A stretch of DNA of 64,000 nucleotides from Dechloromonas agitata is5 (GCF_000519045.1 NZ_KI912532.1:3463867-3527866), one strand, 5' to 3'; numbered from the stretch's first letter, positions 25,248-36,369 are shown. Notes: generated by a model from the letters alone, not told the origin. Numbers and translations: made by a program.

Positions 25248-26489
25248 TTACATCCGCGCGATCATCGCATCGCCGAATTCGGAGCACGACACTTCGGTCG
25301 CACCTTCCATCAGACGGGCGAAATCGTAGGTCACGACCTTGTCACCGATGGCCGCTTCCATGCCCTTAATGACCAGGTTGGCCGCCTCAACCCAGCCAAG
25401 GTGACGTAGCATCATTTCGGCAGAGAGGATCAGCGAACCGGGGTTCACCTTGTCCAGCCCGGCGTACTTGGGCGCCGTGCCATGGGTCGCCTCGAAGCAG
25501 GCGTATTGGTCGGAAATGTTGGCCCCCGGTGCGATACCGATGCCGCCGACCTGGGCGGCCAGCGCATCGGAAATGTAGTCGCCGTTCAGGTTGGTGGTAG
25601 CGATCACGTCGTACTCGGCCGGCCGGAGCAGGATTTGCTGCAGGAAGGCATCGGCAATCGAATCCTTGATGATGATCTCGCGACCCGACTTCGGGTTGCG
25701 GATCTTGCACCATGGCCCGCCGTCGATCAGCTCGGCACCGAATTCATCCTGAGCCAGCTTGTAGCAGGTGTCACGGAACAGGCCTTCCGTGAATTTCATG
25801 ATGTTGCCCTTGTGTACGATGGTCACCGACTTGCGGTCGTTGTCGATGGCGTACTTGATCGCGGCACGCACCAGGCGCGAGGTGCCTTCGACCGAAATCG
25901 GCTTGATGCCGATCCCCGAGCTTTCGGGGAAACGGATCTTCTTGACGCCCATTTCCTCCTGCAGGAACTTGACCATCTTCCTGGCGCCTTCCGAACCGAC
26001 TGCCCACTCGATGCCGGCGTAGATGTCCTCGGTGTTCTCGCGGAAGATGACCATGTTGGTCAGTTCGGGATGCTTCAGCGGCGACGGAACCCCCTTGAAG
26101 TACTGCACCGGGCGAACGCACTGGTAGAGATCGAGTTCCTGGCGCAGGGCGACGTTCAGCGAGCGGATGCCGCCGCCGACCGGCGTCGTCATCGGCCCCT
26201 TGATGGAGACCGAATATTCCTTCAACGCATCGAAGGTTTCCTTGGGCAGCCACTCGTCCGGACCATACAGGCGGGTCGATTTCTCACCGGCGTAGACCTC
26301 CATCCAGTGGATCTTCCGCTGGCCGCCGTAAGCTTTCTCAACGGCCGCATCGATCACCTTGATCATCACCGGCGTGATGTCGATGCCGATGCCGTCCCCC
26401 TCGATGAAGGGAATGATCGGGTTGTCCGGAATCGCCTGTCCCGGAACGATTTTCGCGCCACCTTGCGGAACCTTGATGTGAGAAGCCAT
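25248..26489 (-). CDS. icd: NADP-dependent isocitrate dehydrogenase, dimeric type
   Basis: Oxidises isocitrate to 2-oxoglutarate with NADP+ in the TCA cycle. 413 residues, close to E. coli Icd (416). The substrate and AceK phosphorylation segment [18 protein letters not shown] is intact, including the Ser equivalent to S113. [17 protein letters not shown] and the NADP-binding HGTAPKYAG are present. I start at the ATG, which has AAGGAG at proper spacing; a GTG two codons earlier would lie too close to that site. A second, unrelated monomeric isocitrate dehydrogenase and AceK are encoded 1.4-5 kb away. Confidence 0.97.
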   Translation of the reverse strand: MASHIKVPQGGAKIVPGQAIPDNPIIPFIEGDGIGIDITPVMIKVIDAAVEKAYGGQRKIHWMEVYAGEKSTRLYGPDEWLPKETFDALKEYSVSIKGPMTTPVGGGIRSLNVALRQELDLYQCVRPVQYFKGVPSPLKHPELTNMVIFRENTEDIYAGIEWAVGSEGARKMVKFLQEEMGVKKIRFPESSGIGIKPISVEGTSRLVRAAIKYAIDNDRKSVTIVHKGNIMKFTEGLFRDTCYKLAQDEFGAELIDGGPWCKIRNPKSGREIIIKDSIADAFLQQILLRPAEYDVIATTNLNGDYISDALAAQVGGIGIAPGANISDQYACFEATHGTAPKYAGLDKVNPGSLILSAEMMLRHLGWVEAANLVIKGMEAAIGDKVVTYDFARLMEGATEVSCSEFGDAMIARM

Positions 26490-26597
26490 AGTCACTCCTT
26501 GCGTTGTTATGTGGACGACCCGAGCGGTCTGCCGTCTCCGGCAGGGTCTCCTCCGACGGGCAGTGAGGGGGATTATGGAGCAAAACAGCCGGGGCTG

Positions 26598-27701
26598 TCA
26601 GTGCTCGAAAGCCATGCGACGCTCACCGCTGCTGCCACCACCGCCAGACCCACCCTCCAGACGCGGCGCGCGGAAACGACGGGACAGCGTCGCTGCCGGC
26701 GTTTCCACCCAACGATAGAAGGCAGCGGCACACGCCAGGCTGGTCAGGAAAGCGACCAGCAATCCGGCAACCGCCATTTCCGGGGCAGTCCACCCAAGGC
26801 GCGCCCACAAGGCCCCCACCAGAACCAGGACCGGGAAATGGACCAGGAACAGGCTGAACGAAATCTTGCCCAGAGCGGCGATCCATCGGCTGCGCGGCCA
26901 GCGCTGGCCGAGGCCGGAGCGTTCGGCGACGAACAGGACCATTCCGAACACCATGGCGATCACCACGCGCCAGCGCCATTCGTAGAGTACGGCGAGCAGC
27001 ATCAGCCCCTGGAAGGCCAGCAATTCGCGGCCGGCCCGGCGCATGACCGCCTTGTGCACCAGAATGCCCAGGAAGAAATAGGGAAAGAAATACAGGGCCC
27101 AGCTTTCGCCGCTCGGATCGAGGTTGAAATGGAACAGGGAATATATCGAACTCCCCCAGCCGAGCAGCGTAAACAGCCCGTCGCCCCCCTTGCCGAAGCG
27201 CTGCTGCAGAACCATCCCGAAGGCATAGCCGAAGCCGAGCTGGAAATTGATGCAGACGAACCACAAACCGGCCGACAGGGCCTCATAGCCAAGAATATCC
27301 TGCAGGAAGAACAGGTGGGCGAGGAACTGGGCCAGCGTCACCGGCTGGCCGAGCACCTCGTCGGGCACCCAGCCGCGCGCCAGTTCGTAGATCGGCAGGA
27401 TGGCGAGGACAATAGCCAGATAGGGCAGGCCGAGCCGGCAATAACGCTGGATGACGAAACGGCCGAGCTGGTTGAAGCGCCAGACCCGGTTGCCGATGGT
27501 TTGTGCCGCGACAAAGCCGCTGACCACGAAAAAGACCTGAGTGGCTCGGGCGTATTTGGCCAGCCAGGACAACAAATCACCCAGCAACGGGGCTGCCCAC
27601 TCGCTCAAGGGGGCATAGAGCGCGAAATGGTGCCAGAGGATGGTCAGCGCGGCAAAGGCGCGCAGGGCCTGGATGAACGAGGGTTGAAGAGGCGATGTCA
27701 T
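26598..27701 (-). CDS. Acyltransferase family 3 membrane protein
   Basis: 367-residue polytopic protein of the acyltransferase-3 family (OafA/YrhL-type), which O-acylates envelope sugars. The N-terminal FIQALRAFAALTILWHHF carries the family RxxA...H motif, and VFFVVSGFVAAQTIGNRVWRF the FxxSGF motif. About ten hydrophobic segments follow, ending LGKISFSLFLVHFPVLVLVGAL. The Gly/Ser-rich tail is unusual. I start at the ATG rather than a TTG five codons upstream. There is no neighbouring polysaccharide gene, so the target is unknown. Confidence 0.88.
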   Translation of the reverse strand: MTSPLQPSFIQALRAFAALTILWHHFALYAPLSEWAAPLLGDLLSWLAKYARATQVFFVVSGFVAAQTIGNRVWRFNQLGRFVIQRYCRLGLPYLAIVLAILPIYELARGWVPDEVLGQPVTLAQFLAHLFFLQDILGYEALSAGLWFVCINFQLGFGYAFGMVLQQRFGKGGDGLFTLLGWGSSIYSLFHFNLDPSGESWALYFFPYFFLGILVHKAVMRRAGRELLAFQGLMLLAVLYEWRWRVVIAMVFGMVLFVAERSGLGQRWPRSRWIAALGKISFSLFLVHFPVLVLVGALWARLGWTAPEMAVAGLLVAFLTSLACAAAFYRWVETPAATLSRRFRAPRLEGGSGGGGSSGERRMAFEH

Positions 27702-27807
27702 GCCGGTACGCAACAACGAAAACCCGCCATTTTCTCACATCACACGCTCGCCAGCGCCCCCTTCCGGCCAGGTAGAAGATACGCGGCTTGTTTCGCGCAA
27801 GACGGCA

Positions 27808-27841
27808 ATAAAAAAGCGAAGGCCGGACGACCTTCGCTTTT
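27808..27841. terminator. Bidirectional terminator after the monomeric isocitrate dehydrogenase
   Basis: 11-bp arms AAAAGCGAAGG / CCTTCGCTTTT with an 8-nt loop. On the minus strand the stem is followed by a TTTTTTATT tract, so it ends the idh transcript. Confidence 0.85.
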
Positions 27842-27879
27842 CCATGCAGCCGGCCCGAAAGCCGGCGATTTCTGCCAGA

Positions 27880-30117
27880 TCAGGCCTGCATGGCCTTCAG
27901 CGCGGCATTCAGCGTCGGGCTCGGACGCATGATGGCCTTGCACTTCTCGGGATCGGCCTTGTAGTAGCCGCCGATATCGACCGGCTTGCCCTGCACCGTC
28001 TTCAGCTCGGCGACGATCTGCGCCTCGTTGTCGGTCAGCGTCTTGGCCAGCTTGGCAAAGTGGGCGGCCAGTTCGGCGTCTTCCTTCTGTGCCGCCAGTT
28101 CCTGGGCCCAGTACATCGCCAGGTAGAACTGCGAACCACGGTTATCGAGTTCGCCGGTCTTCGGCGACGGCGACTTGTTGTTGTCGAGCAGCTTGCCGGT
28201 CGCGGCATCCAGGGTCTTGGCGAGCAGCTTGGCGCGGGCGTTGTTTTCCTTGATGCCCAGCTCTTCCAGCGACACGGCCAGGGCCAGGAACTCACCGAGC
28301 GAATCCCAGCGCAGGTGGTTTTCCTGCGTCAGCTGCTGGACGTGCTTCGGAGCCGAACCGCCGGCACCGGTTTCGTACATGCCGCCGCCGTTCATCAGCG
28401 GGACAATGGACAGCATCTTGGCCGAGGTGCCCAGTTCCATGATCGGGAACAGGTCGGTCAGGTAGTCGCGCAGGATGTTACCGGTCACCGAGATGGTGTC
28501 GAGGCCGCGAGCAACGCGCTCCAGCGTGAAGCGCATGGCGCGCACCTGGCTCATGATGTGGATTTCGAGGCCAGTGGTGTCGTGATCCTTCAGGTACTTC
28601 TGGACCTTCTTGATCAGTTCGTTCTCGTGCGGACGGTACGGATCCAGCCAGAAGACGGCCGGCATGCCGGAGTTGCGGGCACGGGTGACGGCCAGCTTGA
28701 CCCAGTCGCGGATCGGCGCATCCTTCACCTGGCACATGCGCCAGATGTCGCCGGCTTCGACATTCTGCGTCAGCAGCACTTCGCCGGTGTCGATATCGAC
28801 GATGTTGGCGATGCCGTCCTCGGCGATTTCGAAGGTCTTGTCGTGCGAACCGTATTCCTCGGCCTGCTGGGCCATCAGGCCGACGTTCGGCACGGTGCCC
28901 ATGGTCTTCGGATCAAAATTGCCATGCCACTTGCAGAAGTTGATCATCTCCTGATAGATGCGGGCGAAGGTCGATTCCGGCATGACGGCCTTGGCGTCGT
29001 ACTGCTTGCCGTCGGCGCCCCACATCTTGCCGCCAGCGCGGATCATGGCCGGCATGGACGCATCGACGATGATGTCGTTCGGTGAGTGGAAGTTGGTGAT
29101 GCCCTTGGCCGAGTCGACCATGGCCAGACGCGGACGGTGCTCCTGGCAGGCGTGCAGGTCGCGGATGATCTCGTCGCGCTTCGATTCCGGCAGGGTCTTG
29201 ATCTTCTCGTAGAGGTCGACCATGCCGTTATTGACGTTGATGCCCAGCTCGGCGAAGGTCTTGGCGTGCTTCTCGAAGGCTTCCTTGTAGTAGATCTTGA
29301 CGCAATGGCCGAAGACGATCGGGTGCGAGACCTTCATCATCGTCGCCTTGACGTGCAGCGAGAACAGGATGCCGGCCTCGCGGCAGTCTTCCAGTTCCTT
29401 CTCGTAGAAGTCGCACAGCGCCTTCTTGCTCATGAACATGGAGTCGATGATCTCGCCGTCCTGCAGCTTCACTTCCGGCTTCAGCACGATGGTCTTGCCG
29501 CCCTTGGCAACCAGCTCCATGCGGACGCGGCGGGCCTTGTCCAGGGTCAGGGATTTTTCACCATGATAGAAGTCGCCGTGATGCATGTGGGAAACGTGGG
29601 TCTGCGACCACTGCTTCCACTCGCCCATCGAGTGCGGGTGCTTGCGCGCGTAGTTCTTGACGGCGCCCGGCGCACGGCGGTCGGAGTTGCCTTCGCGCAG
29701 CACCGGGTTGACGGCGGAACCGAGGCACTTGCCGAAACGGGCCTTGAGGGCCTTTTCTTCGTCGGTGGTGGGGTTTTCCGGGTAATCGGGGATGGCGTAG
29801 CCCTTTTCCTGCAGTTCCTTGACGCAGGCCTTCAGCTGGGCGACGGAGGCCGAAATGTTCGGCAGCTTGATGATGTTGGTTTCCGGCAGCAGACACTTCT
29901 TGCCCAGCTCAGCCAGGGTGTTCGGCATGCGCTGCGCTTCCGGCAGCATGTCCGAGAATTCGGCAATCACGCGGGCGGACACGGAAATGTCGGCCTTCTC
30001 GATCTCGACGCCAGCCGGGTCGGTAAAGGTGCGGATGATCGGCAAGAACGAACACGTCGCCAACAGCGGCGCTTCGTCGGTCAGCGTGTAAATGATTTTT
30101 GACTTTCCACCAGCCAT
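27880..30117 (-). CDS. NADP-dependent isocitrate dehydrogenase, monomeric type
   Basis: 745-residue monomeric IDH (IDH-II/Azotobacter type, ~740 residues), catalysing the same reaction as icd but with an unrelated quaternary structure. Seen are the N-terminal [17 protein letters not shown], the substrate region [40 protein letters not shown] and [18 protein letters not shown]. The ATG has AAGGGGAT upstream; the 39 in-frame residues before it include no family sequence. It is divergent from aceK. Its architecture lacks the GGGIRSLN serine that AceK phosphorylates in dimeric Icd. Confidence 0.96.
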   Translation of the reverse strand: MAGGKSKIIYTLTDEAPLLATCSFLPIIRTFTDPAGVEIEKADISVSARVIAEFSDMLPEAQRMPNTLAELGKKCLLPETNIIKLPNISASVAQLKACVKELQEKGYAIPDYPENPTTDEEKALKARFGKCLGSAVNPVLREGNSDRRAPGAVKNYARKHPHSMGEWKQWSQTHVSHMHHGDFYHGEKSLTLDKARRVRMELVAKGGKTIVLKPEVKLQDGEIIDSMFMSKKALCDFYEKELEDCREAGILFSLHVKATMMKVSHPIVFGHCVKIYYKEAFEKHAKTFAELGINVNNGMVDLYEKIKTLPESKRDEIIRDLHACQEHRPRLAMVDSAKGITNFHSPNDIIVDASMPAMIRAGGKMWGADGKQYDAKAVMPESTFARIYQEMINFCKWHGNFDPKTMGTVPNVGLMAQQAEEYGSHDKTFEIAEDGIANIVDIDTGEVLLTQNVEAGDIWRMCQVKDAPIRDWVKLAVTRARNSGMPAVFWLDPYRPHENELIKKVQKYLKDHDTTGLEIHIMSQVRAMRFTLERVARGLDTISVTGNILRDYLTDLFPIMELGTSAKMLSIVPLMNGGGMYETGAGGSAPKHVQQLTQENHLRWDSLGEFLALAVSLEELGIKENNARAKLLAKTLDAATGKLLDNNKSPSPKTGELDNRGSQFYLAMYWAQELAAQKEDAELAAHFAKLAKTLTDNEAQIVAELKTVQGKPVDIGGYYKADPEKCKAIMRPSPTLNAALKAMQA

Positions 30118-30333
30118 GAATATCCCCTTGCGTTGGATTGAGTTTTTGGGGCCGAGGGCTACTTTCGACCCTTTGTGAACCGGTTTGCAGCAGCAAAACA
30201 TTGGAAGTATCGGCCGCTGCCGCATCTCAGTCAACGAAATGCCTTTTCACATTGCGATTTCGCTGCAAATTCATACACATCCGACCGTCGACCGGGTGCT
30301 AATATCCGGCGCAGCGCTCTCCCCCCATCCATC

Positions 30334-32106
30334 ATGAAAATATCCGTCGGCCTCTACGGCACCAATGCCCACCAGATCGCCCTGGCCATGATCCAGGGGT
30401 TCAACAAGCACTACACGCTGTTCCGGCAGACCAGCCGTGAGGCCAAAACCCGCTTCGAAGCGGCCGACTGGCTGGGTGTGCACAAGGCTGTCAAGGAGCG
30501 CATCCGCTTCTACGATGACCGGGTCGACGAATGTGTCGAGCGCCTGCGCCACGAGTTCGATGCCGCATCGATCGACGATGCCACCTGGCAGCAGATCAAG
30601 CTGCTCTACATCGGGCTGCTGCTCAACCACAAGCAACCGGAACTGGCCGAGACCTTCTTCAATTCGGTAACGACCAAGATCCTGCACCGCAATTATTTCC
30701 ACAACGATTTCATCTTCGTCCGCCCGACCATTTCGACTGAAAACCTCGAAGGTGACGATACCCAGACTTACCGCAGCTACTACGCCAAGGAGGAAGGCCT
30801 GCGCGGCGCAATCCATGAAATCATTGCCGATTTCACCTGGCAGCGTCCCTTTGCCGATCTGGAACGCGACATCGAGCACATCTACCACGCGGTGCACCGT
30901 TTCCTGAACGGCATGCCGCGCCGCGAGGTCAATTTCCAGATCCAGGTGCTGGCCTCGGCGTTCTACCGGAACAAGGCGGCCTACATCATCGGCAAAGCGA
31001 TCAACGGGGCGAGCGAATACCCTTTCGCCATCCCCGTGCTGCACGACGATGCCGGTCAGCTGTATGTCGACACCATCCTGCTCGACGCCTGGCGCATCGG
31101 CCTGCTCTTCTCGCTGTCGCGCGCCTATTTCATGGTGGACATGGAAGTACCGTCCGGCTACGTGCAGTTCCTGCGCTCGATCATGCCGGCCAAGCCGCGC
31201 TCCGAGATCTACATCATGCTCGGCCTCGGCAAGCAGGGCAAAACGATGTTCTTCCGCGATTTCATCTACCACCTGCACCACTCGGAAGACCAGTTCATCA
31301 TGGCCCCCGGCATTCGCGGCCTGGTCATGCTGGTCTTCACGCTGCCCTCCTATCCGTACGTCTTCAAGATCATCAAGGACGTCTTCGGCAGTTCGAAGGA
31401 GATGGATCAGGCGACGGTCAAGCGCAAGTTCATGATGGTCAAGCAGGTCGACCGCGTCGGACGCATGGCCGACACGCTGGAATTCTCCAACGTGATGTTC
31501 CCCCTCAAGCGCTTCGACGACGAGGTACTCGACGAACTGCGCCGGCTCGCTCCCTCCAAATTCGAGATCGACGGCGACCAGCTGATCATCAAGCACCTGT
31601 ATATCGAACGGCGCATGGAGCCGCTCAACATCCACCTCGATCGCATGGACAAGAGCAACAACGTCGAGGGGCTGGAGCACGCCATCAAGGAGTACGGCAG
31701 CGCCATCCGGGAGCTGGCACAGGCCAACATCTTCCCGGGCGACATGCTGTGGAAGAACTTCGGCATCACCCGCTTCGGCCGCGTCGTCTTCTACGATTAC
31801 GACGAAATCGAATACATGACCGACATCCACTTCCGCAAGATTCCGCCGGCGCCGGATTTCGAAACGGAGATGTCGGGCGAGGTCTGGTACCCGGTCCATC
31901 GCGGCGACGTCTTTCCCGAGGAGTTCGCCACCTTCCTGCTGGGCTCGCCCATGGTGCGCAAGCTCTTCCTCAAGCACCACAAGGATCTGCTGTCCCCGAC
32001 ATTCTGGCAGGAGGCCCAGGCAAAGATCCGCAGCGGCCACGTCGAGGATTTCTTCCCCTACCCGCAGGAACTGCGCTTCGCGAACATTCCCCTGCCTGAT
32101 CAATGA
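30334..32106 (+). CDS. aceK: Isocitrate dehydrogenase kinase/phosphatase
   Basis: 590-residue bifunctional enzyme that phosphorylates dimeric Icd on its active-site Ser to divert isocitrate to the glyoxylate shunt, and dephosphorylates it. The N-terminal regulatory half (~1-320) contains LLYIGLLLNHKQPELAETFFN. The kinase-like half has APGIRGLVM, YVFKIIKD and the catalytic FPGDMLWKNFG (D470, N475) with metal-binding DYDE (D488). In E. coli aceK lies in aceBAK; here it stands apart, next to monomeric idh and ahead of pntAA. The ATG is chosen over a longer frame whose 53 extra residues lie in the divergent promoter region. Confidence 0.97.
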   Translation: MKISVGLYGTNAHQIALAMIQGFNKHYTLFRQTSREAKTRFEAADWLGVHKAVKERIRFYDDRVDECVERLRHEFDAASIDDATWQQIKLLYIGLLLNHKQPELAETFFNSVTTKILHRNYFHNDFIFVRPTISTENLEGDDTQTYRSYYAKEEGLRGAIHEIIADFTWQRPFADLERDIEHIYHAVHRFLNGMPRREVNFQIQVLASAFYRNKAAYIIGKAINGASEYPFAIPVLHDDAGQLYVDTILLDAWRIGLLFSLSRAYFMVDMEVPSGYVQFLRSIMPAKPRSEIYIMLGLGKQGKTMFFRDFIYHLHHSEDQFIMAPGIRGLVMLVFTLPSYPYVFKIIKDVFGSSKEMDQATVKRKFMMVKQVDRVGRMADTLEFSNVMFPLKRFDDEVLDELRRLAPSKFEIDGDQLIIKHLYIERRMEPLNIHLDRMDKSNNVEGLEHAIKEYGSAIRELAQANIFPGDMLWKNFGITRFGRVVFYDYDEIEYMTDIHFRKIPPAPDFETEMSGEVWYPVHRGDVFPEEFATFLLGSPMVRKLFLKHHKDLLSPTFWQEAQAKIRSGHVEDFFPYPQELRFANIPLPDQ

Positions 32107-32267
32107 GGAATGACCGAGACCCTGACAACAGGGGAGCCTGCTCCGCCCGTCACGCCAACCCACGTGTCCTTGACGCAACAACATGAATTCAACGATGACC
32201 CATGCCCGCAGCAACTGCGTCATCAATGCGCCAAGGATCCGCTTTTCAAAACCTCAAGGAGAACCCC

Positions 32268-33395
32268 ATGTCGCTTACCCTGGCGGTTGCCCGGGAGAGT
32301 GCGGACGGTGAAAACCGAACCGCCCTCTCACCCGAGACAGCCAAGAAATTTGCCGCGCTCGGTACCCGGCTCCGCATGGAGCAGAGTGCCGGTACCAGCA
32401 GTCACTTCCTCGACCCGGATTACACCGGGGTCGAATTCGTCCCCGGCTTGACGACTGCCTATGCCGGCGCCGACCTGGTCCTGCGCGTCACCCCGCCGAC
32501 GCTGGCCGAAATTGCCGCCCTTCCCGAAGGATCGGTGCTGATCGGCCTGCTCAAGCCCTACGAAAGCCGCGAACGCCTGGCTGCCCTCAATGCCCGCCGG
32601 ATCACCGCCTTCGCCCTCGAACTGCTGCCGCGCATCTCGCGCGCCCAGAGCATGGACGCCCTGTCCAGCCAGGGCGCCTGCGCCGGCTACCAGTGCGGCC
32701 TGATCGCTGCCGCCCGGTGCACCAAGTTCTTCCCGATGCTCACCACCGCCGCCGGCACCATCCGCCCGGCCCGCGTGCTGGTCATTGGTGCCGGCGTCGC
32801 CGGCCTGCAAGCCATCGCCACCTGCAAGCGTCTCGGCGCCATGGTCGAGGCCTACGACGTCCGCGCCGCTGCTCGTGAACAAATCGAATCGCTCGGCGCC
32901 AAGTTCGTCGATACCGGTGTTTCGGCCGATGGCACCGGCGGCTACGCCCGCGAACTGACCGCCGAGGAAAAGGCCGCCCAGGCCGAGAAGCTGGCCAAGG
33001 CCGTCGCTGCCGCCGACGTGGTGATCACCACCGCGGCGATCCCGGGCAAGAAGGCGCCGGTGATCATCACCCGCGACATGGTCGGCCGCATGAAGTACGG
33101 CGCCATCATCGTCGACATGGCTGCCGAATCCGGCGGCAACTGCGAACTGACGCAGCCGGGCGAGCACGTCATCGCCAACGATGTGAACATCCACGGCCCG
33201 CTCAACCTGCCGTCGCGCATGCCGACCCACGCCTCGGAGTTGTACGCCAAGAACGTCTACAACTTCCTGTCGCCGTGGATCAAGGACGGCCAGCTGAATT
33301 TCGACTGGACCGACGAAGTGCTCGCCGGCACCGTGCTGTGCAAGGACGGCGCGACGGTCCACGCCACGGTCAAACACGTTCTGGGAGAAGCCTGA
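32268..33395 (+). CDS. pntAA: NAD(P) transhydrogenase subunit alpha, part 1
   Basis: 375-residue NAD(H)-binding domain I of the proton-translocating transhydrogenase. The Rossmann motif VLVIGAGVAGLQAIATCKRLG is intact, followed by YDVRAAAREQIESLGAKF. GYARELTAEE and ITTAAIPGKKAPVIIT are also diagnostic. It is a separate polypeptide, as in Rhodospirillum, not the fused ~510-residue E. coli PntA. AAGGAG precedes the ATG. The next gene starts on the last base of its stop codon. The complex couples hydride transfer between NADH and NADP+ to the proton gradient. Confidence 0.96.
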   Translation: MSLTLAVARESADGENRTALSPETAKKFAALGTRLRMEQSAGTSSHFLDPDYTGVEFVPGLTTAYAGADLVLRVTPPTLAEIAALPEGSVLIGLLKPYESRERLAALNARRITAFALELLPRISRAQSMDALSSQGACAGYQCGLIAAARCTKFFPMLTTAAGTIRPARVLVIGAGVAGLQAIATCKRLGAMVEAYDVRAAAREQIESLGAKFVDTGVSADGTGGYARELTAEEKAAQAEKLAKAVAAADVVITTAAIPGKKAPVIITRDMVGRMKYGAIIVDMAAESGGNCELTQPGEHVIANDVNIHGPLNLPSRMPTHASELYAKNVYNFLSPWIKDGQLNFDWTDEVLAGTVLCKDGATVHATVKHVLGEA

Positions 33396-33676
33396 TGGAC
33401 GGCCTGCTCGCGTTGTACATCTTCATGCTCGCCGCCTTCACCGGCTACGAGATCATCGCCAAGGTGCCGGTCATCCTGCACACCCCGCTGATGTCGGGTT
33501 CCAACTTCATCCACGGCGTCGTCGTGGTCGGTTCCATGATCGCACTGGGTAACGCCGACACCGTCATCGAACAGGCCATCGGCTTCTTCGCCGTGGCGCT
33601 GGGCGCCGCCAACGCGGCCGGCGGCTACGTGGTGACCGAGCGCATGCTCGGCATGTTCAAGAAGAAGGAGGCCTGA
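33395..33676 (+). CDS. pntAB: NAD(P) transhydrogenase subunit alpha, part 2
   Basis: 93-residue membrane part of the alpha chain with three hydrophobic helices. It has the family sequence FTGYEIIAKVPVILHTPLMS and GSNFIHGVVVVG, and ends TERMLGMFKKKEA. The ATG overlaps the pntAA stop by one base (TGATG), giving translational coupling. Longer in-frame readings upstream are shadows of pntAA. pntB starts two bases after its stop. Confidence 0.95.
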   Translation: MDGLLALYIFMLAAFTGYEIIAKVPVILHTPLMSGSNFIHGVVVVGSMIALGNADTVIEQAIGFFAVALGAANAAGGYVVTERMLGMFKKKEA

Positions 33677-33678
33677 AC

Positions 33679-35049
33679 ATGACGCTCCCCATTTACGTTC
33701 AAGGCGCCTGGTTTGCCGGGGCCGCGCTGTTCATCTTCGGCCTGAAAGGCATGAGTTCGCCGGCCAGCGCCCGCAAAGGCATCGTCATCGCCGGCTACGG
33801 CATGCTGATCGCCATCGCCGCCACCTTCCTGATTCCCGGCCTGAAGAACCTGGCCCTGATGGCCGTGGCCCTCGCCGTCGGCGGCGCGGCCGCCTGGATC
33901 TCCGGCCAGAAGGTCAAGATGACCGACATGCCGCAGATGGTCGCCATCTACAACGGCATGGGCGGCGGCGCGGCGGCGGCGATTGCCGCCATCGAGTTCG
34001 CCCGGGGCGATGCGCACAGTACCGTGACCACGATACTGGCGGTCCTGGGGGCGTTGATCGGCGCGGTGTCCTTCACCGGCTCCTGCGTTGCCTGGGCCAA
34101 GTTGCAGGGGGTGCTGAAAAAAGCCATCCGGCTGCCGGCGCAGAATGCGGTCAACGTCCTGTTGGCACTCAATGCGGTCGGCCTCGGTGCGGCGATGGTG
34201 GTCATGGCCCCGGCCCAACCGGAACTGATCCTATTCTTTTTTGCCGTCTCGCTGATTCTCGGCCTGATCGTCACGCTGCCCATCGGCGGTGCCGACATGC
34301 CGGTGGTCATCTCGCTGTTCAACGCCTTCACCGGCCTGGCCGTCGGCTTCGAGGGCTACGTGCTCGGCAACCCGGCGCTGATCATTGCCGGCATCGTCGT
34401 TGGCGCGGCCGGTACGCTGCTCACCCAGTTGATGGCCAAGGCGATGAACCGGCCGCTCTCCAACATCCTGTTCACCCCGCTGGTGGCCAGCGGTGGGGGC
34501 GAGGCGATCAGCGGCTCGATGAAGGAAGTCGGCGCCATCGATGCGGCGGCGATGATGCGCTACGCCAGCAAGGTCATTATCGTGCCGGGCTACGGCATGG
34601 CGGTGGCCCATGCCCAGCACAAGGTGTGGGAAATGACTGAGATCCTGGAGGAAGCCGGCGTCGAGGTAAAGTTCGCCATCCACCCGGTGGCTGGCCGCAT
34701 GCCGGGCCACATGAACGTGTTGCTGGCCGAGGCCGGCGTGCCGTACGACAAGATTTTCGATCTGGAGGAAATCAATGGTGAGTTCGGCCAGGCCGACGTG
34801 GCGCTGATCATCGGTGCCAACGACGTGGTCAATCCATCGGCACGTACCGACAAGGCCAGCCCGATCTACGGCATGCCCATCCTCAACGCCGACCAGGCGC
34901 AGAACGTCATCGTGATCAAGCGCGGCAAGGGCACCGGCTACTCCGGCGTCGAGAACGCGCTGTTCTACACTGACAACTGCCGCATGCTGTATGGCGATGC
35001 GCAGCCGATGACCGGCGAGATCATCCAGCATCTCAAAACGATGGGCTGA
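33679..35049 (+). CDS. pntB: NAD(P) transhydrogenase subunit beta
   Basis: 456-residue beta subunit: an N-terminal membrane domain of about eight to nine helices (to ~260) and a C-terminal NADP(H)-binding domain III. The latter contains [47 protein letters not shown] and [19 protein letters not shown], all classical. It completes the pntAA-pntAB-pntB operon, which starts 161 bases after aceK. That context links it to NADPH balance around the two NADP-isocitrate dehydrogenases. Confidence 0.97.
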   Translation: MTLPIYVQGAWFAGAALFIFGLKGMSSPASARKGIVIAGYGMLIAIAATFLIPGLKNLALMAVALAVGGAAAWISGQKVKMTDMPQMVAIYNGMGGGAAAAIAAIEFARGDAHSTVTTILAVLGALIGAVSFTGSCVAWAKLQGVLKKAIRLPAQNAVNVLLALNAVGLGAAMVVMAPAQPELILFFFAVSLILGLIVTLPIGGADMPVVISLFNAFTGLAVGFEGYVLGNPALIIAGIVVGAAGTLLTQLMAKAMNRPLSNILFTPLVASGGGEAISGSMKEVGAIDAAAMMRYASKVIIVPGYGMAVAHAQHKVWEMTEILEEAGVEVKFAIHPVAGRMPGHMNVLLAEAGVPYDKIFDLEEINGEFGQADVALIIGANDVVNPSARTDKASPIYGMPILNADQAQNVIVIKRGKGTGYSGVENALFYTDNCRMLYGDAQPMTGEIIQHLKTMG

Positions 35050-35065
35050 TACACCCCTGTCATAT

Positions 35066-35093
35066 TCGACAGAAATACCAAAGCCGGTACAAT
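35066..35093 (+). promoter_or_regulatory. Candidate sigma70 promoter of the transducer gene
   Basis: TCGACA (35066-35071), 16-bp spacer, TACAAT (35088-35093), ending 30 bases before the start codon. Confidence 0.5.
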
Positions 35094-35123
35094 GCCGGGG
35101 TTTACCCTAAACGGACCCCCGGC

Positions 35124-36347
35124 ATGAAACGCATCGATGATCTGCTGATCCGGTTGACCGCCGCCGCCAGCCTAGGCTTGTGGCTGTGGTCAATGGCCGT
35201 TGGGCCGGTGACGACCCACGCCTTCCTCGGCACGACCGCCCTGCTGCTCGCCGCAACGCTGCTTTCGGTACGCGAACGCCGCCGCTGGAAAGCTCGTCAG
35301 GCAGACTACGTCAACAACCTGAATGCCGTGATGTCCGAGTACCACGTGCTTTCCGACGATGCGATGGCCCACGCACAGCTCCAGTTTGCCTCGCTGGAGC
35401 AGGAAATGCATGAAGCCCAGGAGGTCATCCGTGCCTCGGTCAATCGCATCTCCGGCAGTCTGACTGGCCTCGAATCGCAATCATCCAACCAACGTCAGGT
35501 ACTCGCCTCGCTGATCGACCAGATGTTGCAAATGACCGAATCCGGCGGCAGCGCTGATCAGGAGCAAATCAGCCTGCAACGCTTCTTCGACGAGACCAAC
35601 GCGCTGATCGGCGAGTTCGTCGCCAAGATGACGCAACTGCAATCGACCAGCCAGGGTATCGCCAGCAGCTTCGAGCAGATGCAGGGCCAGGTGACACGCA
35701 TCACCGGATCCCTCAACGATATCGCCGGCATCACCAAGCAGACCGACCTGCTCGCCCTCAACGCCGCCATCGAAGCCGCCCGGGCGGGCGAAGCCGGCCG
35801 CGGGTTCGCCGTCGTTGCCGACGAGGTACGCAACCTGGCGGCCCGTACCGGCGAATTCAACATAGACATCCGCAACGGCCTGAGCGACATCCTGAACTCG
35901 CTGGAAAACGTCGGGGCGCGCATTACGGAAGCGACCAGCATCGACATGAGCATCGCCGAGAAATCGCGTGCCACGCTGCATGAACTCGGTAGTGAGCTGA
36001 TCGAACTGACCGGCAAGGCCCGCGAGCATTCCCGCCACATCACCGCCGTCACCGAGCAGATGCACAGCCTGACTCAGGAAGGCGTGATGGCGATGCAGTT
36101 CGAGGACATCGTGACGCAGATGATGGATCGCATCACCCAGCGCGCCAACAACGTCGGCGAATATATGAATGCCTTCCTGGCCCTGCACCATGACGATGAA
36201 GCCGACGGCCTGCAACGCTTCAAGAAACGCAGCCAGAAGCTCGTCGACCTGCTGGTCAGCTCGCACGTCAAGAGCGACGCCATCCAGTCCAGCAATGCGG
36301 CCAGCAACGCCAAGGCGGCCAGCGACGGGGAAATCGAGCTGTTCTGA
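35124..36347 (+). CDS. Chemotaxis-type transducer without periplasmic domain
   Basis: 407 residues. Two short hydrophobic segments (~10-29 and ~33-49) are joined by a tight turn, so there is no extracytoplasmic sensing domain. A long coiled region and an MCP signalling domain follow, with [30 protein letters not shown] near residue 220. The end has [18 protein letters not shown], a motif seen in this transducer subgroup. No HAMP is evident. It may sense at the membrane or accept signals from a partner. It is followed by a YeeE transporter gene 22 bases after its stop, possibly the same transcript. Confidence 0.85.
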   Translation: MKRIDDLLIRLTAAASLGLWLWSMAVGPVTTHAFLGTTALLLAATLLSVRERRRWKARQADYVNNLNAVMSEYHVLSDDAMAHAQLQFASLEQEMHEAQEVIRASVNRISGSLTGLESQSSNQRQVLASLIDQMLQMTESGGSADQEQISLQRFFDETNALIGEFVAKMTQLQSTSQGIASSFEQMQGQVTRITGSLNDIAGITKQTDLLALNAAIEAARAGEAGRGFAVVADEVRNLAARTGEFNIDIRNGLSDILNSLENVGARITEATSIDMSIAEKSRATLHELGSELIELTGKAREHSRHITAVTEQMHSLTQEGVMAMQFEDIVTQMMDRITQRANNVGEYMNAFLALHHDDEADGLQRFKKRSQKLVDLLVSSHVKSDAIQSSNAASNAKAASDGEIELF

Positions 36348-36369
36348 CAGCTATCGCCCGTGACCGAAC

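Noticed and set aside
26530..26545. CTGCCG-TCTC-CGGCAG hairpin upstream of icd
   Set aside because: A 6-bp GC stem is common by chance in GC-rich DNA and has no T-tract; there is no basis to call it an attenuator.
30118..30234. 39-residue N-terminal extension of the monomeric isocitrate dehydrogenase
   Set aside because: The ATG at 30117 has a good ribosome site and the family N-terminus begins right after it.
30175..30333. 53-residue N-terminal extension of AceK
   Set aside because: It lies in the divergent promoter region, has no family sequence, and the ATG at 30334 gives the usual AceK length.
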